Source: Latrodectus hesperus (Eukaryota > Arthropoda > Arachnida > Araneae > Theridiidae). Taken from it: DNA of 64,000 nucleotides. Below, piece by piece: positions 1 to 16,679 of this stretch (the stretch's first letter is position 1; each line of letters begins with the position of its first letter). The notes under the pieces were generated by a model, which saw nothing but the letters and a program-made list of their open reading frames with translations, had not been told where the DNA came from and did not search any database. The DNA lies in NCBI GenBank assembly GCA_037975125.1, contig CM075857.1:73489345-73553344 (forward strand), in the 5' to 3' direction. The translations under genes and the position numbers were made by a program.

Positions 1-595
1 CATTAGGGAGATTCTCACGAACAACCTCCAGATTTTTACCTTTCACTGGGTAAAAGCACATGTGGGCATCTGTTTCAATGAGGAATCGGATAAAGCCGCC
101 AATGACGCAACCACAAATGAGGATATTGGAATCACAGTCTGACTCAGCAGGCAACAGCTTATCATCCTCACCAATGAAGACGAACTGCACAGATGGCAAC
201 ATCTCTGGGAATACTCCACCAAAACCTGGACACTCTATTCATTCTTTCCTAAAGTATCTGGAAAATGAATCTCTGCAGACTTCTACTTCAACCAGTTCAT
301 GGTTCCTTTGGAATCTATAGAAGATGGATTCCATGGACAAGATGACACCTGTCCACATGATGGAGAGACTCAAGACATCAATCACCTCATATTCGACTGT
401 GAGCATACGCTGATTTCAGGACACGCCATTTCCCAAGTTCTGCCACAGCTGTTAAATCCCCACAACTCCTCTCCAACAAAGACTTCCGGAAAGGGATCCA
501 GGAGATTCTATTACAAGAGATGCACTACCAACTCGCTGGCTGACTCCACCTTATCTGTTCTCTGTACATATGTAAAATTTCTAACCTGTATTTAA
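1..595 (+). pseudogene. LINE (R1/I-like) ORF2 3' remnant: RNase H tail and C-terminal Cys/His motif
   Basis: One frame (phase 2) runs from the window edge to TAA 593-595 and is broken only by TGA at 140-142 and TGA at 266-268. It starts inside an RNase HI domain: FHWVKAHVG at 41-67 followed by NEESDKAAND matches the conserved C-terminal block (W..AH.G..NE.AD..A). A Trp-rich stretch, ELHRWQHLWEYS, follows, and then a Cys/His cluster beginning CPHDGE (Cys 350, His 356, His 383, Cys 398) of the kind found at the end of R1- and I-type LINE polyproteins. In a live element this part follows the reverse transcriptase and helps remove the RNA strand and bind nucleic acid. The 5' part lies outside the window. 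The two stops show that it is dead. The clade (R1-like) is inferred from the Trp-rich spacer and is less certain than the LINE assignment. Confidence 0.72.
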
Positions 596-935
596 TCTGG
601 TATCAGACTGTATTTTACCCTTCTTTGTATTTTATCTTACTGCTTTGTTACTTTGCTTGTATTTAATTATTATAAGCCAGATTTGCCACCTATCCAATGA
701 ATGTCTCTCTTGCCCCATCACTTTGGGCCTTTTCTAGTGGTTTGGGTCACCCCTGCACTTGCTGGGAGCTCTTTTGGTCATTTGACCTTTGCGACCACCT
801 GAACCTTGGCTTTGGGCTTGTGGTGCCTCTCTTGACTGGATTACGCAATGACGTTCCCTCACCACATATCTTCGGGTGGGTCGTTGTTCCATTCAGAATA
901 TACCTCTCTAATAAGACCTGTTTTGGTACAAGAGC
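596..935 (+). repeat. Probable 3' UTR of the first LINE
   Basis: This stretch follows the LINE stop codon directly. It is visibly richer in G+C than the DNA after 2.1 kb and shows no coding similarity that I recognise. It ends where the second LINE's reverse transcriptase C-terminus becomes readable (about 940-960). The simplest reading is the 3' untranslated tail of element 1 abutting the 5'-truncated element 2. I cannot see a poly-A tail or target-site duplication that fixes the junction. Confidence 0.35.
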
Positions 936-2094
936 AGAAATTTTACTTTTATTCCTCTACCACCAATTTGTTAAAACTTGAGCGAGTTCAACTAAGTGCA
1001 GCCTACCTGATTTATGCCTTCAAAACAGCTGCCTAACTGAAATACCTCTTCTTGAGGGTGATAAACAACCTCAACCTTTGAGACCTAAAGCTAAATTATC
1101 AATGTATTTCAATAGACTCTAAAGTTATAGTACTCAAAATTGTACTTCTATCCTAGTTCATGATTGGATTTCTAATTAAAGATTAAAAAGAAGTTGTCTT
1201 TTCTTATGAGCTTAATTAATACAACCGTTAAAGAAAAAAACGGACTTCCCGGATTTTCTTCATCAGATTGCTCTGATAATACTCAATGTAATTCCCTCTA
1301 CAGGCCTTCAGATTTACATAGACAGGAGCAAAAATGAACATGAGAATTTTGGTTGAAGTATCTTCATTAAAATACCTTCTAGTAGCTTTACCATCAAGAA
1401 TAAAATATTTCTTTATTTCTAGATTAGATTCTAGATTTCTACTAGTATTGTTCTGTTTCCCTAAGGAACTATAGCAATTGAAGTCGCGATCTTAAAGCTG
1501 ATTATCTCGACACAAACTATAATGATATGGGGATGATGATCGAGAGTCGTAGCTCTATCCAATACCTCTATGACTGGTCTCTTATTGGTAATAGAGCTTC
1601 AATCTCTATTCTAGGCCTGTTGCATATCTTCTTTTGTTGCCATAACGTATATCTATAATGGATATCTAGGCATTTTTGTCTAAGTAGAAATGCAGTGGCT
1701 GACGCCGTGGCTAAATAGGGAAATTTAATTACCTTAAAACATAATTCAATGACAACTTTGGACTCAAAAGTCATTTGATTTATCTTGGTCTCTCCCCCCC
1801 ATCTCATGATTGGTATGGTGGCCGGTGATCAGGAGAACATGTTAATTTTAAGGTGTGCAGTCGCAAGTTGTTAGTCACATACAGCAGAAAAAAATTAGTA
1901 AGACTGAAAAGTAGACATATGTAATGCTTTAAAATTGACCAAGAAAACAAGATCTCCCCATGTGCAGAAATGCAACATCACGCATTTTACCCCTGGTCAT
2001 CTTTTCCTCTTTAGGACTCGAAAAAGAATACTTGTTTCAAGTCCTCTTCTTGTTTCATACTTTTCTTGTTCTCAATCTCATGGATCTGGTTTAG
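936..2094 (+). pseudogene. LINE remnant: RT C-terminus, RNase H and C-terminal domain, frameshifted
   Basis: Read in several + frames, this is the 3' half of an RNase H-bearing LINE. LERVQLSAA at about 980-1006 is the end of the reverse transcriptase. The frame containing QIYIDRSKNEHENFG (from about 1309) is the start of RNase H, where YTDGSK is expected; the catalytic DG has become DR. After a frameshift, ESRSSIQYL (from 1542) and WISRHF...RNAVADAVAK (1659-1715) are the DSR.A and WIPSHvG..GNE.AD.lAK blocks. A further shift gives MCRNAT (from 1960) and LGLEKEYLF, ending in NLMDLV and TAG 2092-2094, the usual end of this family. Stops at 1656-1658 and 1716-1718 and at least two frameshifts make it a pseudogene. 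The catalytic residues of RNase H are partly lost. The family call rests on motif order seen by eye. Confidence 0.72.
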
Positions 2095-2328
2095 TATATT
2101 GGCTAACCAGATAAGATAAAGAACAATAACAACATATTTAGATAAAGAACTGCAATTATATAGTTAGTTAAATGATAAAAATGTGCATTGGAAATCATAT
2201 GTATTATTCATTTTTTGTAAATATTTTGCAATAATATTTACACTTTAATGTGATAAGAATAGTTTTGAAATAAACTGCATAAATTTCAAATTTAAGAATT
2301 AGAGTTTTCACAAAATGTTAATTTCTAA

Positions 2329-2415
<87 letters not shown>
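2329..2415. repeat. (AT)n microsatellite
   Basis: Alternating AT for 87 bp with one G interruption at 2345. The 233 bases between the preceding LINE and this array are A+T-rich and show no gene. Confidence 0.98.
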
Positions 2416-2416
<1 letters not shown>

Positions 2417-2453
2417 GTACATTAATCAGCCAAATGTTTTTTTTATATTTTGA

Positions 2454-2484
2454 ATGCTGTATTTCAAAATAAGAAATACAGCAT
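2454..2484. repeat. Perfect 12-bp inverted repeat (hairpin)
   Basis: ATGCTGTATTTC (2454-2465) and its exact reverse complement (2473-2484) flank a 7-base loop. It lies 38 bp after a (TA)n array. No T-tract or element boundary gives it a role; it may be the remains of a small palindromic element or chance. Confidence 0.6.
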
Positions 2485-4342
2485 ACAAAAATTCTTTGAA
2501 TTGTTTCTAGATGCTTTTAGACGGGTTTGATCTGCTTATAGCGGCTTTGCAATAATATGTATGTAAGCTTTCATTCCGTTGCTTTTAAACGTACAAAAAA
2601 TATATATTATATTTAAATGAGGTTTTTATGTTGATTTATAGGATTTATATTTTATATGATTTTATAGGATTTATATTTTGGAAATTCAATTTTGATCTGT
2701 TGACATAGCGTATAATTTTGACAATGGACAATGATTCAAAATAGGCTTTTTTAAAGATTGTGTAGTAGTGAAATCTGAGCAAATTAAAAATAATATGCAA
2801 TGAAATTCATAGAGTAATCACAGAAATCTTTGCTCCAATTAATATTAACATGTAGAAAATGGATAATTTATAAAATTTTTATTAATATTATCTTATGTTT
2901 TCCTTGTTTGAAAAAGTTTACATATTTCCTTTTCAAGCAATGGTATTTCTCCTCATCATGTATATTTTAAAAATATTTACGCATACATTTTATATTATTT
3001 CTGCAGTATACATTTTGTTCCGTTTCTGTTTAATTAATGTCTGCAATATGAGCAATAATTATATATATAATATGAGTATAAATTATATCATCAGCTTCTC
3101 CCTATTATTTATCAATTAAACAATCGCCATACAAATAAAGTGTTTTCTTCGAGAGAATATAGATATTTGTGTGTGTGTGTGTGATCAGTTTATTTGTATA
3201 CTAACTTTGTTTATTTTTCCGTTGGATGATCTATCATTAATCATTTCATAAAATAATGTTTCATTTAATGTATACTTTTACTGACTAGAGTTTATTTGTT
3301 TTATACCTTTTTATTATACAAACTATCTCATTATTCTATTTAATGTATAAAATAACTAAAATATATGCTTTATAATACTTAGAGTGCTATTTTGTTACCT
3401 ATTTCAATTATTTTAACTAAAATGATAGTCAAAAGGTTAAAGTGACTGCTTTCTGAATACTCTATTAAACTTAGATAAAAGTACATATTTATTTCCTTCA
3501 AAAATGTAAAAGTGACAAAACAATTTACTGTATCAATACTATAACTAAAAGTAACGCACTTAGAAATTTCATTTTCAGTTATAGAAAACGTGTAATATTC
3601 TCCCAGAAGGACAATTTTAGTTTCCTTCTTTCACATACAATTTTCTGCTATATTTAACAGTTAATTTATTTTAATTTTGTAAATTTTTCTACTGAGTGAT
3701 TTATATTTTTGAGCTAAGTATTTATTATCTTAAATGCATCTCATTAGAAATGGAATTCAAAAGGAAAACATTTTATGAATAATTAGTATTCTTAAATATC
3801 TAATGAATTATTCATTAAATATGAATTGTTTTATACATTTTATTTTACCTTGGGGACTTAAATGCACTATTTGCTTTCATTAATTGAATATTTTTTGTGT
3901 GTGCAGCTCTTTACTACCTTGCGTTTAAGTTTGTAATCTTAATACAAAATCAAATTTGAATTGTGTTTGCCTACAAATTAAAGACTAATCAATATTGACA
4001 ATAAATTTGCAAATTATTATTTGACTAGGTTTTAATTCTTTTTTCTCGCTGCTCAGAGTATTTAATATAATCGTATTACATACGTCATTAATTCTTTATA
4101 TTTTATTTCATTATTTACTTAAATTATTTTTACCTTAATTATTTTGTCTTTTTTTAAAAGTCATTAAATTTTTTGAAGTTAATTCAACCTTTAGTTAACG
4201 CAGATTTTTTGTGACGGTTTCATCTTGAAAAATAAATAAAATGTATTAAAATATGTCCTACCATTTTTTTTAAATTTATGACCATTGATTTATTTAATAA
4301 AAAAATATCAAACTCTTAAAAAACTTGTTTATATCCACACAT

Positions 4343-4350
<8 letters not shown>
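2485..4350. other. A+T-rich intergenic DNA, no gene seen
   Basis: The stretch is dense in stop codons in all frames. It holds a short imperfect tandem copy of a TTTATAGGATTTATATTTT unit (about 2634-2681) and a 16-bp (TG)n at 3168-3183. The open frame at 2895-3119 is Ile/Phe/Tyr/Asn-rich, as expected from base composition alone. Confidence 0.7.

Positions 4351-4431
<81 letters not shown>
4351..4431. repeat. (AT)n microsatellite
   Basis: 81 bp of pure AT, preceded by an imperfect CA-rich run at 4336-4350. Confidence 0.98.
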
Positions 4432-4434
<3 letters not shown>

Positions 4435-7400
4435 CTTATGTTATTTCATTGAAACAAATTGATTAACACTATTGCTTTTTTCATTATTTTGACAGTACGT
4501 AGTGGATAGACAAACTATCGAAAGGTGATATAATTTATTTTAATACTCACCTTCTTGGAAGTATAGATATCAGGCTAGATCTGTCAATCTTAAAAAAAGG
4601 AAGAGTGAAAAATTCAAAAATACTGACCCAAACAAATGTGCATGTTGAAGTGAAACATTCAACTCATGTTGTGATTGGGGTATAGCCTGGCCAATTCCCT
4701 CTGCCAAGGAGAAATTGTCAGCTAACATTATATTACTTTCACAAGTAGTTTTAGATTGTGTATCAATTAAAGGAATTATTTAAAGATAAATTATTAATCA
4801 TTTCATACGAAAATGATTGAATTCCTCTCGTATAAAATTTATAGGTATTTCAACTAACAATCCAATCAAAACGAATGCATTTATTTATATCTTATTTCTC
4901 TTCACATGCATACGTGTTTCTTACATTTGTACATTCTGCAATTTTAAATTATAAATCTCCACATACGAGGACCTCCTTGTGAAGGTTATCTAGAATATGA
5001 ATGTTATCATTATATTATAATACGACTGTGTTTTTAATTAATAAATTTATTCCTGGCATAAAATAAGAAAATAAATTTCAAAACAATTAAAGAACAATTA
5101 ATTTAAGTTTAAGAAAGGAATAAAGTGTAAATTTCAGTAATCTGCATTAAGATGGAGAAAACTACTAAATATACTCAAATTTCGCTTTTTCTAAATTTTT
5201 GGTTTTAAGTATCTCTAAAGATAAACATTATTCAAATAATAAAGGCCAATTAATTGTTATCTCATTTTCAGGAACCCTAAAAGGCTTCTACGTAAAACTC
5301 TAAACATAAAGAAATATGTCTCTTAGTTTTAATTTATTACTTAAAATTTGAAAATCGTTCGTGTGTTAGAATCACATATTCATAAAAATAATATAATCTA
5401 ATTATTGTATCAGGATGATTAAAAAATATTCTTAAAATTGCTAATAACTTGTTAATATGGTAAATGATTTATGTAGATTATGTTATTATGTAATGATTAA
5501 AATCATTTTAATCAAATGATAATTGAGTTAGTTAAAATCCTCGTTTCTATTGCTCAATAACAAATTTATCAGTAAGCAAACTTAACCAAAAGGTTTAAAT
5601 GAACCACTTCAAAGAAAGATATCTGTCATTGATTTCTTTGCACTGTTTAAACTAAAAAATAGTATTTTCCTCGGCTTCCCGAGTAAATAAAGTAAATATT
5701 TTAAATAATTTCAGTACATTTAAAATATTATCAATTTAAAATGAATAGTTCAACGTTTTAAATTCAGAATATGTTTTATCAACTGGAAAACAAACTAATC
5801 CATTTTGTCTTTCACTATTATTATTTAAATTAGACTACGCAAACATAAGTCTCGATAAACATATGCGTATTGCTTCATAATTGTTAATATATATTCAAAA
5901 GTGTTAAGTTTACATTTTATATTATCAAATAAAATATCATGTAGCATTACGCTTAAATTTGAATTTCAAATGAGGTACAGTGTAAATTATATAATAACAG
6001 GAGCATTTAAAATAAATACGATAACAATTTAAATTTCTTTTTTCATTTTTACATTATTCTTACCTCTCTGTTTCATTAGAATTGCAATATTTATAAAATT
6101 TATTTTACATAAAAAATGTCTTTGCAAAATAAAATTGCAAATTAAATACACCAATTCTATAATTTTCTGAAAGATGCTTCATGCGGCTGTATAAAGTTGC
6201 TATTTCTCAGAGATGTAATCTAAATTTCATAAATAATTTTCCTTCCTTTTAAAAATGATAGTCAATCTAACAACTTTCTTAGTTAAATATATTATAGAAA
6301 AGTAAAGTAAATAATGTTTTATTGTTAAATATTTCATAGTTAAAAGCATTCATTATAGTTTTTATAACTAATATTTAATGAAAAATTTGACTTAATATAC
6401 AGTAAATGTTAAATATAAATATAATAGTCTGATGTTTATTTAAGGATATTTACTAAAATAAGTTTCTTAGCCTTTGTTACAATGGATTTTAATATGAAAA
6501 TTTGTGTAATTATATTAACATCTATAAAAAAAGTGTCCGAATAAAGAAAGTTCCTCTTAAACAATTAAAGTGCCTAAATGGTTCATTATCCCTTATTATA
6601 TTCACGTGAAGCATATTTTTACTATACAAAGTATTCAAATTAAAAAACCAGTCCCCATTTGATATTTTAAGCTGTCGTAAGTTGTCTATATATGTTTATG
6701 ATGACTACTTTCAACATCAAACTTAAACGATTGACCTGATGAATGTTCATGTGTAGTAATACAAATTTTGTATTTACAATATGTGAATAGACATGGGATC
6801 TAATTATTTTGGCCACTTTGTATAGTAACATTATGTAATACATGAAACAATAAACACATGAAATGTTACATACAAATCATTTCTTAATATATTTCTTAAA
6901 AATTGTTCTCAAACTTTGATTATCAATACAAAGGTACTGTTACAGAAAGTATATCATTTTCAAATCATAATGTATAACTTTATTTACATTTGAAGTAAAA
7001 TTTGATGGTAAAAAGTTGAGGTTATAAACTGTGAAAATTTATCCCGTGATATTTTAAAACACATTATTTCACAATTTTCTTAAGAGCATATTGAACTGCT
7101 GTTGATCATAATCTCTTGCTTGCTAATCATAAGTAAAGTGCTCATAAGATAATCGATAAAGTTTAGAAATGATAATTAGTTAGCTCAGCTTTAATTCTTT
7201 AAACAGATAAAATGCGATAACTTACCCTGTGAATTTCGCAATTCAAATAATTTGCAAAAATAAAAAGCTCAAGTTTTTTTTTAAATACATGTAAATAAGC
7301 TCCGATCTCAGACAAAATTCGGATTGGTAAATTTTATGGATTGGTAAATTATATTTTATATCTTTATGTGTTAATGTTGTAAATATTCTCAAAGATAATT

Positions 7401-8031
7401 GCATGCTAACGTGTGGAAATATTTTGATAAACCAATTGTATTTTTCGTGGGTAAAACGTTACTAATTTCCAAATTAAATGAGAAAGTGCATCGTCTGGAA
7501 AGATTAACCCATAATAAATTTCTATGTGAAATAACAGTATGTCATTAATATAATCTTATCATCAGAAATCTGTTTGTTTGGTTTGTTAAAATTTCAAATC
7601 TTTTTCAAAATTTTATAATTAAAATTTTAATAAAATCTCTAATGTTTTAAAAATATTATATCTAATATTTTCAAAGTATGTTATACGGGCGTAATTTCTC
7701 AATTTCTATATATCTAGTTGATTATTTTAAAAACTCAGTTATAACTTTATAACAAACATAAACTCTTAGAAATTAAGATAGCAAATTATTAATGATATAT
7801 TAATTATTAAGTAAATCCTGAAGACACCAATTATAACATAATTGGTGAATTAAAAGTTTGCAAAATTTAATCTTCATTCAAACACAGTATCTTAATTCTT
7901 ATAATTTTTTTAGAAATATAAAAATATACATTACTTATAAAATATTACTAAAATAAAATACCCATATGTACAATAAATCCATTGAACTATTTGTCTAAAA
8001 ATGTAAAAAAGGAAAATAAATATTATACAAT
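4432..8031. other. A+T-rich intergenic DNA, no gene seen
   Basis: Stops are frequent in every frame. Only 4540-4720 is less A+T-rich and more complex (it contains a stretch reading TTGGGGTATAGCCTGGCC). It might be a scrap of an old repeat, but I do not recognise it and see no tRNA-like promoter boxes in it. Confidence 0.65.
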
Positions 8032-8358
8032 ATGTTCCATGGTTGCATAATAACAATGAAAAGAGAAAAAAGATTGATAAATTTTTCAAAATCTCTTTGG
8101 AACAGTTTACCAGCATTAGCTTCTAGCTTAAGCGTGGTTGATTTGGCTTTATTTAAGAATCCTTTTGGCAAAGTAGTTCTCTTTGTGTATGATTTGTTTT
8201 TATCTATTCTTCTTCTATCTTATACTGATAAAGATTTTACTGGTACTTTGGCTTTTGAAGTAAAGGGATTTACCGATTCTAACCCACTTTGGAAAGCTAA
8301 GTCGAAAAATAGATACATCACCAATGGTTTAAACTTTTTCTTTATTATATTCTTATAA
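8032..8358 (+). CDS. Unrecognised 108-codon open frame
   Basis: Open from ATG 8032 to TAA 8356-8358. It is longer than most frames in this base composition and has more balanced residue usage in its middle (Ser, Leu, Val, Asp, Lys), including a hydrophobic stretch VVLFVYDLFLSILLLSY that could be a membrane segment. The words LWNSLPALASSLS recall the C-terminal end of some LINE reverse transcriptases, but the rest does not follow that pattern. I see no other motif and no splice context. It may be a decayed element fragment or a chance frame. It ends about 30 bp before a (TA)n array. Confidence 0.15.
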   Translation: MFHGCIITMKREKRLINFSKSLWNSLPALASSLSVVDLALFKNPFGKVVLFVYDLFLSILLLSYTDKDFTGTLAFEVKGFTDSNPLWKAKSKNRYITNGLNFFFIIFL

Positions 8359-8383
8359 GAAAAAAGAATTGAACTTTACTTAA

Positions 8384-10298
<1,915 letters not shown>

Positions 10299-11329
10299 AT
10301 GGATTCTAAAGGAAAAGTGATTGTTCCGGATGAAAAGAAAATCATATTAAGACAAAGTAATGCAGGTAAAACTTTTCGAGCAATTGGAAACATAATTGGA
10401 AGATTTTATTTTTCAATCTAAATAGCAATCAATACTTAAAAGTCATCGAAATCTGTTATCTTAAATCCTCGGAGTAACTTACCATCTAAGCTGACTTTAT
10501 GAGAAAAGATATCCATCTTGAAATACTTACGCTTAAATTCAAAAATTACTGTATTTCAAATAACACTTGTTTCTAGAAAAAGTTTTAAAAAATCTCTTCA
10601 TGTAGATACTATTACGAAAGATTCTTAAAAACTCTAGCTATCAACGTCATGTAACTCGTAGGAAGTCATGTATTTAAACTGCCAATAAGCAAAAGCCTTT
10701 AAATTTTGGAAGAAAGTATGTTAATAAACCTTCTGATTTTTTTGAAAAAGTAATATTCTCTTAAGCACAGCAATTTCTGTACATTTAGCATCCAAGGGCG
10801 TAAACTGGTGAGAAGAAAACAAGGTACGACGTTATAGAAGCAAAATTTTGTGTATACAGTTACACACGGTGGAGGTGGAGTAATGAAGTCGGGGTGCATG
10901 GTGGCAAATTGAGTTGATCGATTAACTTTTATAGACTCCACATTAGACCACACGGGATATCAAAAAATATATTTTAAAAAAATTCGAGCCAATGTATCCA
11001 AGATTTTAACCTTGGCGATGACTTTTGATTTCAGCAAGAGAATAGCCCCCGAATTATACTGCAAACAAAGTAAAGCTCTGGTTGTTGTACAATATAAAAT
11101 ATCATTCGCATACTCCTCCACAATCTTCAGACTTAAACCCATCGAACATTTTTAAAACTCATTGGGATGCAACATTCGGCAACATAATATAAAATCGAAA
11201 GATATTCTAAAAAGAGTAATTATGATGGATTGGAATATTTCATCTGCAGAAACCGCCAAGCTAATTCACTCTATGGTTAAACGATTGGAAGTTATTCTTA
11301 TACATAAAGGTTTTCCAACCAGACATTAA
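10299..11329 (+). pseudogene. Tc1-like transposase pseudogene
   Basis: ATG 10299 opens a frame with the N-terminal helix-turn-helix signature KVIVPDEKKIILRQSNAG and then FRAIGNIIGR. A long, heavily mutated middle follows. The catalytic region is clear again: THGGGGVM then SGCMVAN (about 10860-10910) is the HGGG.VMvWGC block. A FQQ.N.P block (about 11030) marks the second Asp site, and HTPPQSSDLNP (about 11106-11140) is the SPDLNPIE block. The end, AETAKLIHSMVKRLEVI...GFPTRH and TAA 11327-11329, is the standard Tc1 C-terminus (SMP.RLEAVI...G..TRY). Length matches the usual transposase of about 340 codons. Several frameshifts and stops show that it is dead. It differs in sequence from the two Tc1-like copies at 18.3-20.0 kb, so it is a third family. 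Terminal inverted repeats were not found. Confidence 0.8.
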
Positions 11330-13116
11330 GGTTTAATTGACAATCCATGGAAGCTATTGTTTTAAAGACTTTTCTCATTTCTACGCAAACTTTTTCTGGC
11401 AAATGTATGGACAAATTTCAGTCAAAGGCTTTCTCATATAAATATCGGTTATCATTTTGAACAATTTTATACAATATATTTTCTGCGATTTCTTTTCAGA
11501 AACACAATGAGGATATTATCCCTATATCTTGATTTAAATTTAACTACTTTATAAATTTCTATATGATATCCAAATTCTATTGTATAAGATATGTCATAAA
11601 AGCAATTGAAGCACAAAGTTTTAACAAAGCAAATTATACATTATATTTTTTAATCATATTAGTACTATACCATTTAATTTAAGAGCTCACAAATTAAATA
11701 ATTAAGCCTTAGTCACATTAGCTATCTTCAACCTTTGCAAAAAGTATTTGGTCTTAAGAGAGTATTTGGTCTGACTTCGAAAAAAACAGAGTTCTATAGC
11801 TTATGAAAGGAACATATTCCCGTAGTTATTTTTTACAAGAGTAATTGTTTTCTCATTGATACACTCAAAATACACGTAAGGAGCATTTTTTTTTTTGAAA
11901 ATTCAAACCCATTTGCTTGAACTAGAAAAAAAACCTTTATTAAAAAATATTATCATTAAATAATCAAATTAAATACTTTCTTCTGTGGGTTCCTATATTC
12001 AATAATTCCGCACATTTAATTCCAGATATAATATTCGGAACTGCATATATGTTCGATGAGACTAGATATACTGCTTTAAAATATTTGACCCAATTAATAT
12101 GAATTTTTATATCGTAGATTCATAAAAAAATTATAATTTTTCTGTTTTATAAATCATAATGTATAAGAACTGTTTTAATTTTTCTTAAGTTTTTTATACA
12201 GATTCACTTTTTGGAAATAAATTATTTTGCAAAAAATAATAGATTTATGTGTGAGTAGGAAAAACACTTTTGTTATATAAATTGAGAAAATTAACAAAAA
12301 CTAATTATTTAGCAAAATATTAAAATAAAAATTTCAATTTTTCAATTAAAAAAACCTATACAAATGATTTCTATATTTTTAAATATTTGTAAATCATATA
12401 AATCTTTTGAAAAATACATTCAACAAAAATAATTATTGTTTTAAGTATATTTTAATTTTTTTTGCAAAAGAAATCACACTTTTATCGAAATGTTATTCTT
12501 TAATAATGAGACTAAACTGTATTAGTTTTATTTCCCATAAGTTGATTTTAATCCAGAAAAATAGAATTTTCATTCTTTATTTTAAGATTTAAAATGTAAC
12601 ATATTTCTGGGTCTATTTTTCATAAAAGTTTATATTAATGTTTTTGAACAGAAACTTTTATTTGAGAAATGTGTTCAATTGTTTTTATTAAATCACATCG
12701 TGAAATTCGTAACCAAATGTGCTTTCATTTTAGTTTTTCTTATGAAATGAATATCCACGTACCAAATTAAAATAAATATGTTATTTCAGAATGAATTGTA
12801 ACGCTTTCTGTATATTAACATATTTTTTCTTTTCCTCTGAGAAAAACTAGTTTATATATATATTTATCTATTCTGTAATTCAATAATTTTGTTTAGACTA
12901 ACTAATTTTAAACGATATCAATTTTTTAAGTATTCAACGAATTTTTAAATAAAATATTTGAAAATATTTAATTAAATTAAGCAATTTAAATAATTTTAGC
13001 AAATTAGTAAAAATGTATTTATTTTATATTTCAATAAACTAGTTGTGCATTCAAATATGAATTAAATTTATAAACATCATTATCACTTTACACATATTTA
13101 TTTTGGTTTTAAAAAA

Positions 13117-13119
<3 letters not shown>
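11330..13119. other. A+T-rich intergenic DNA, no gene seen
   Basis: All frames are crowded with stops. The open frame 12407-12592 is rich in Lys/Asn/Ile/Phe with no motif. Confidence 0.7.

Positions 13120-13196
<77 letters not shown>
13120..13196. repeat. (TA)n microsatellite
   Basis: 77 bp of pure alternating TA. Confidence 0.98.
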
Positions 13197-16633
<3,437 letters not shown>

Positions 16634-16672
16634 GCACATGTCCATAAACTAAGAATAACTATGGACATGTGC
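16634..16672. repeat. Perfect 13-bp inverted repeat at the edge of a G+C island
   Basis: GCACATGTCCATA (16634-16646) and its exact reverse complement (16660-16672) enclose a 13-base loop. It sits just before base composition changes from strongly A+T-rich to near-balanced, so it may mark an element boundary. I found no matching copy at the right edge of the island. Confidence 0.65.
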
Positions 16673-16679
16673 GAAAATC

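Noticed and set aside
1568..1807. 79-codon minus-strand frame
   Set aside because: It lies opposite the RNase H block of the second LINE, which reads on +. It is a shadow.
8090..8180. Similarity of LWNSLPALASSLS to the end of some LINE reverse transcriptases
   Set aside because: The rest of the frame lacks the expected FK..L pattern and no upstream RT motif is present.
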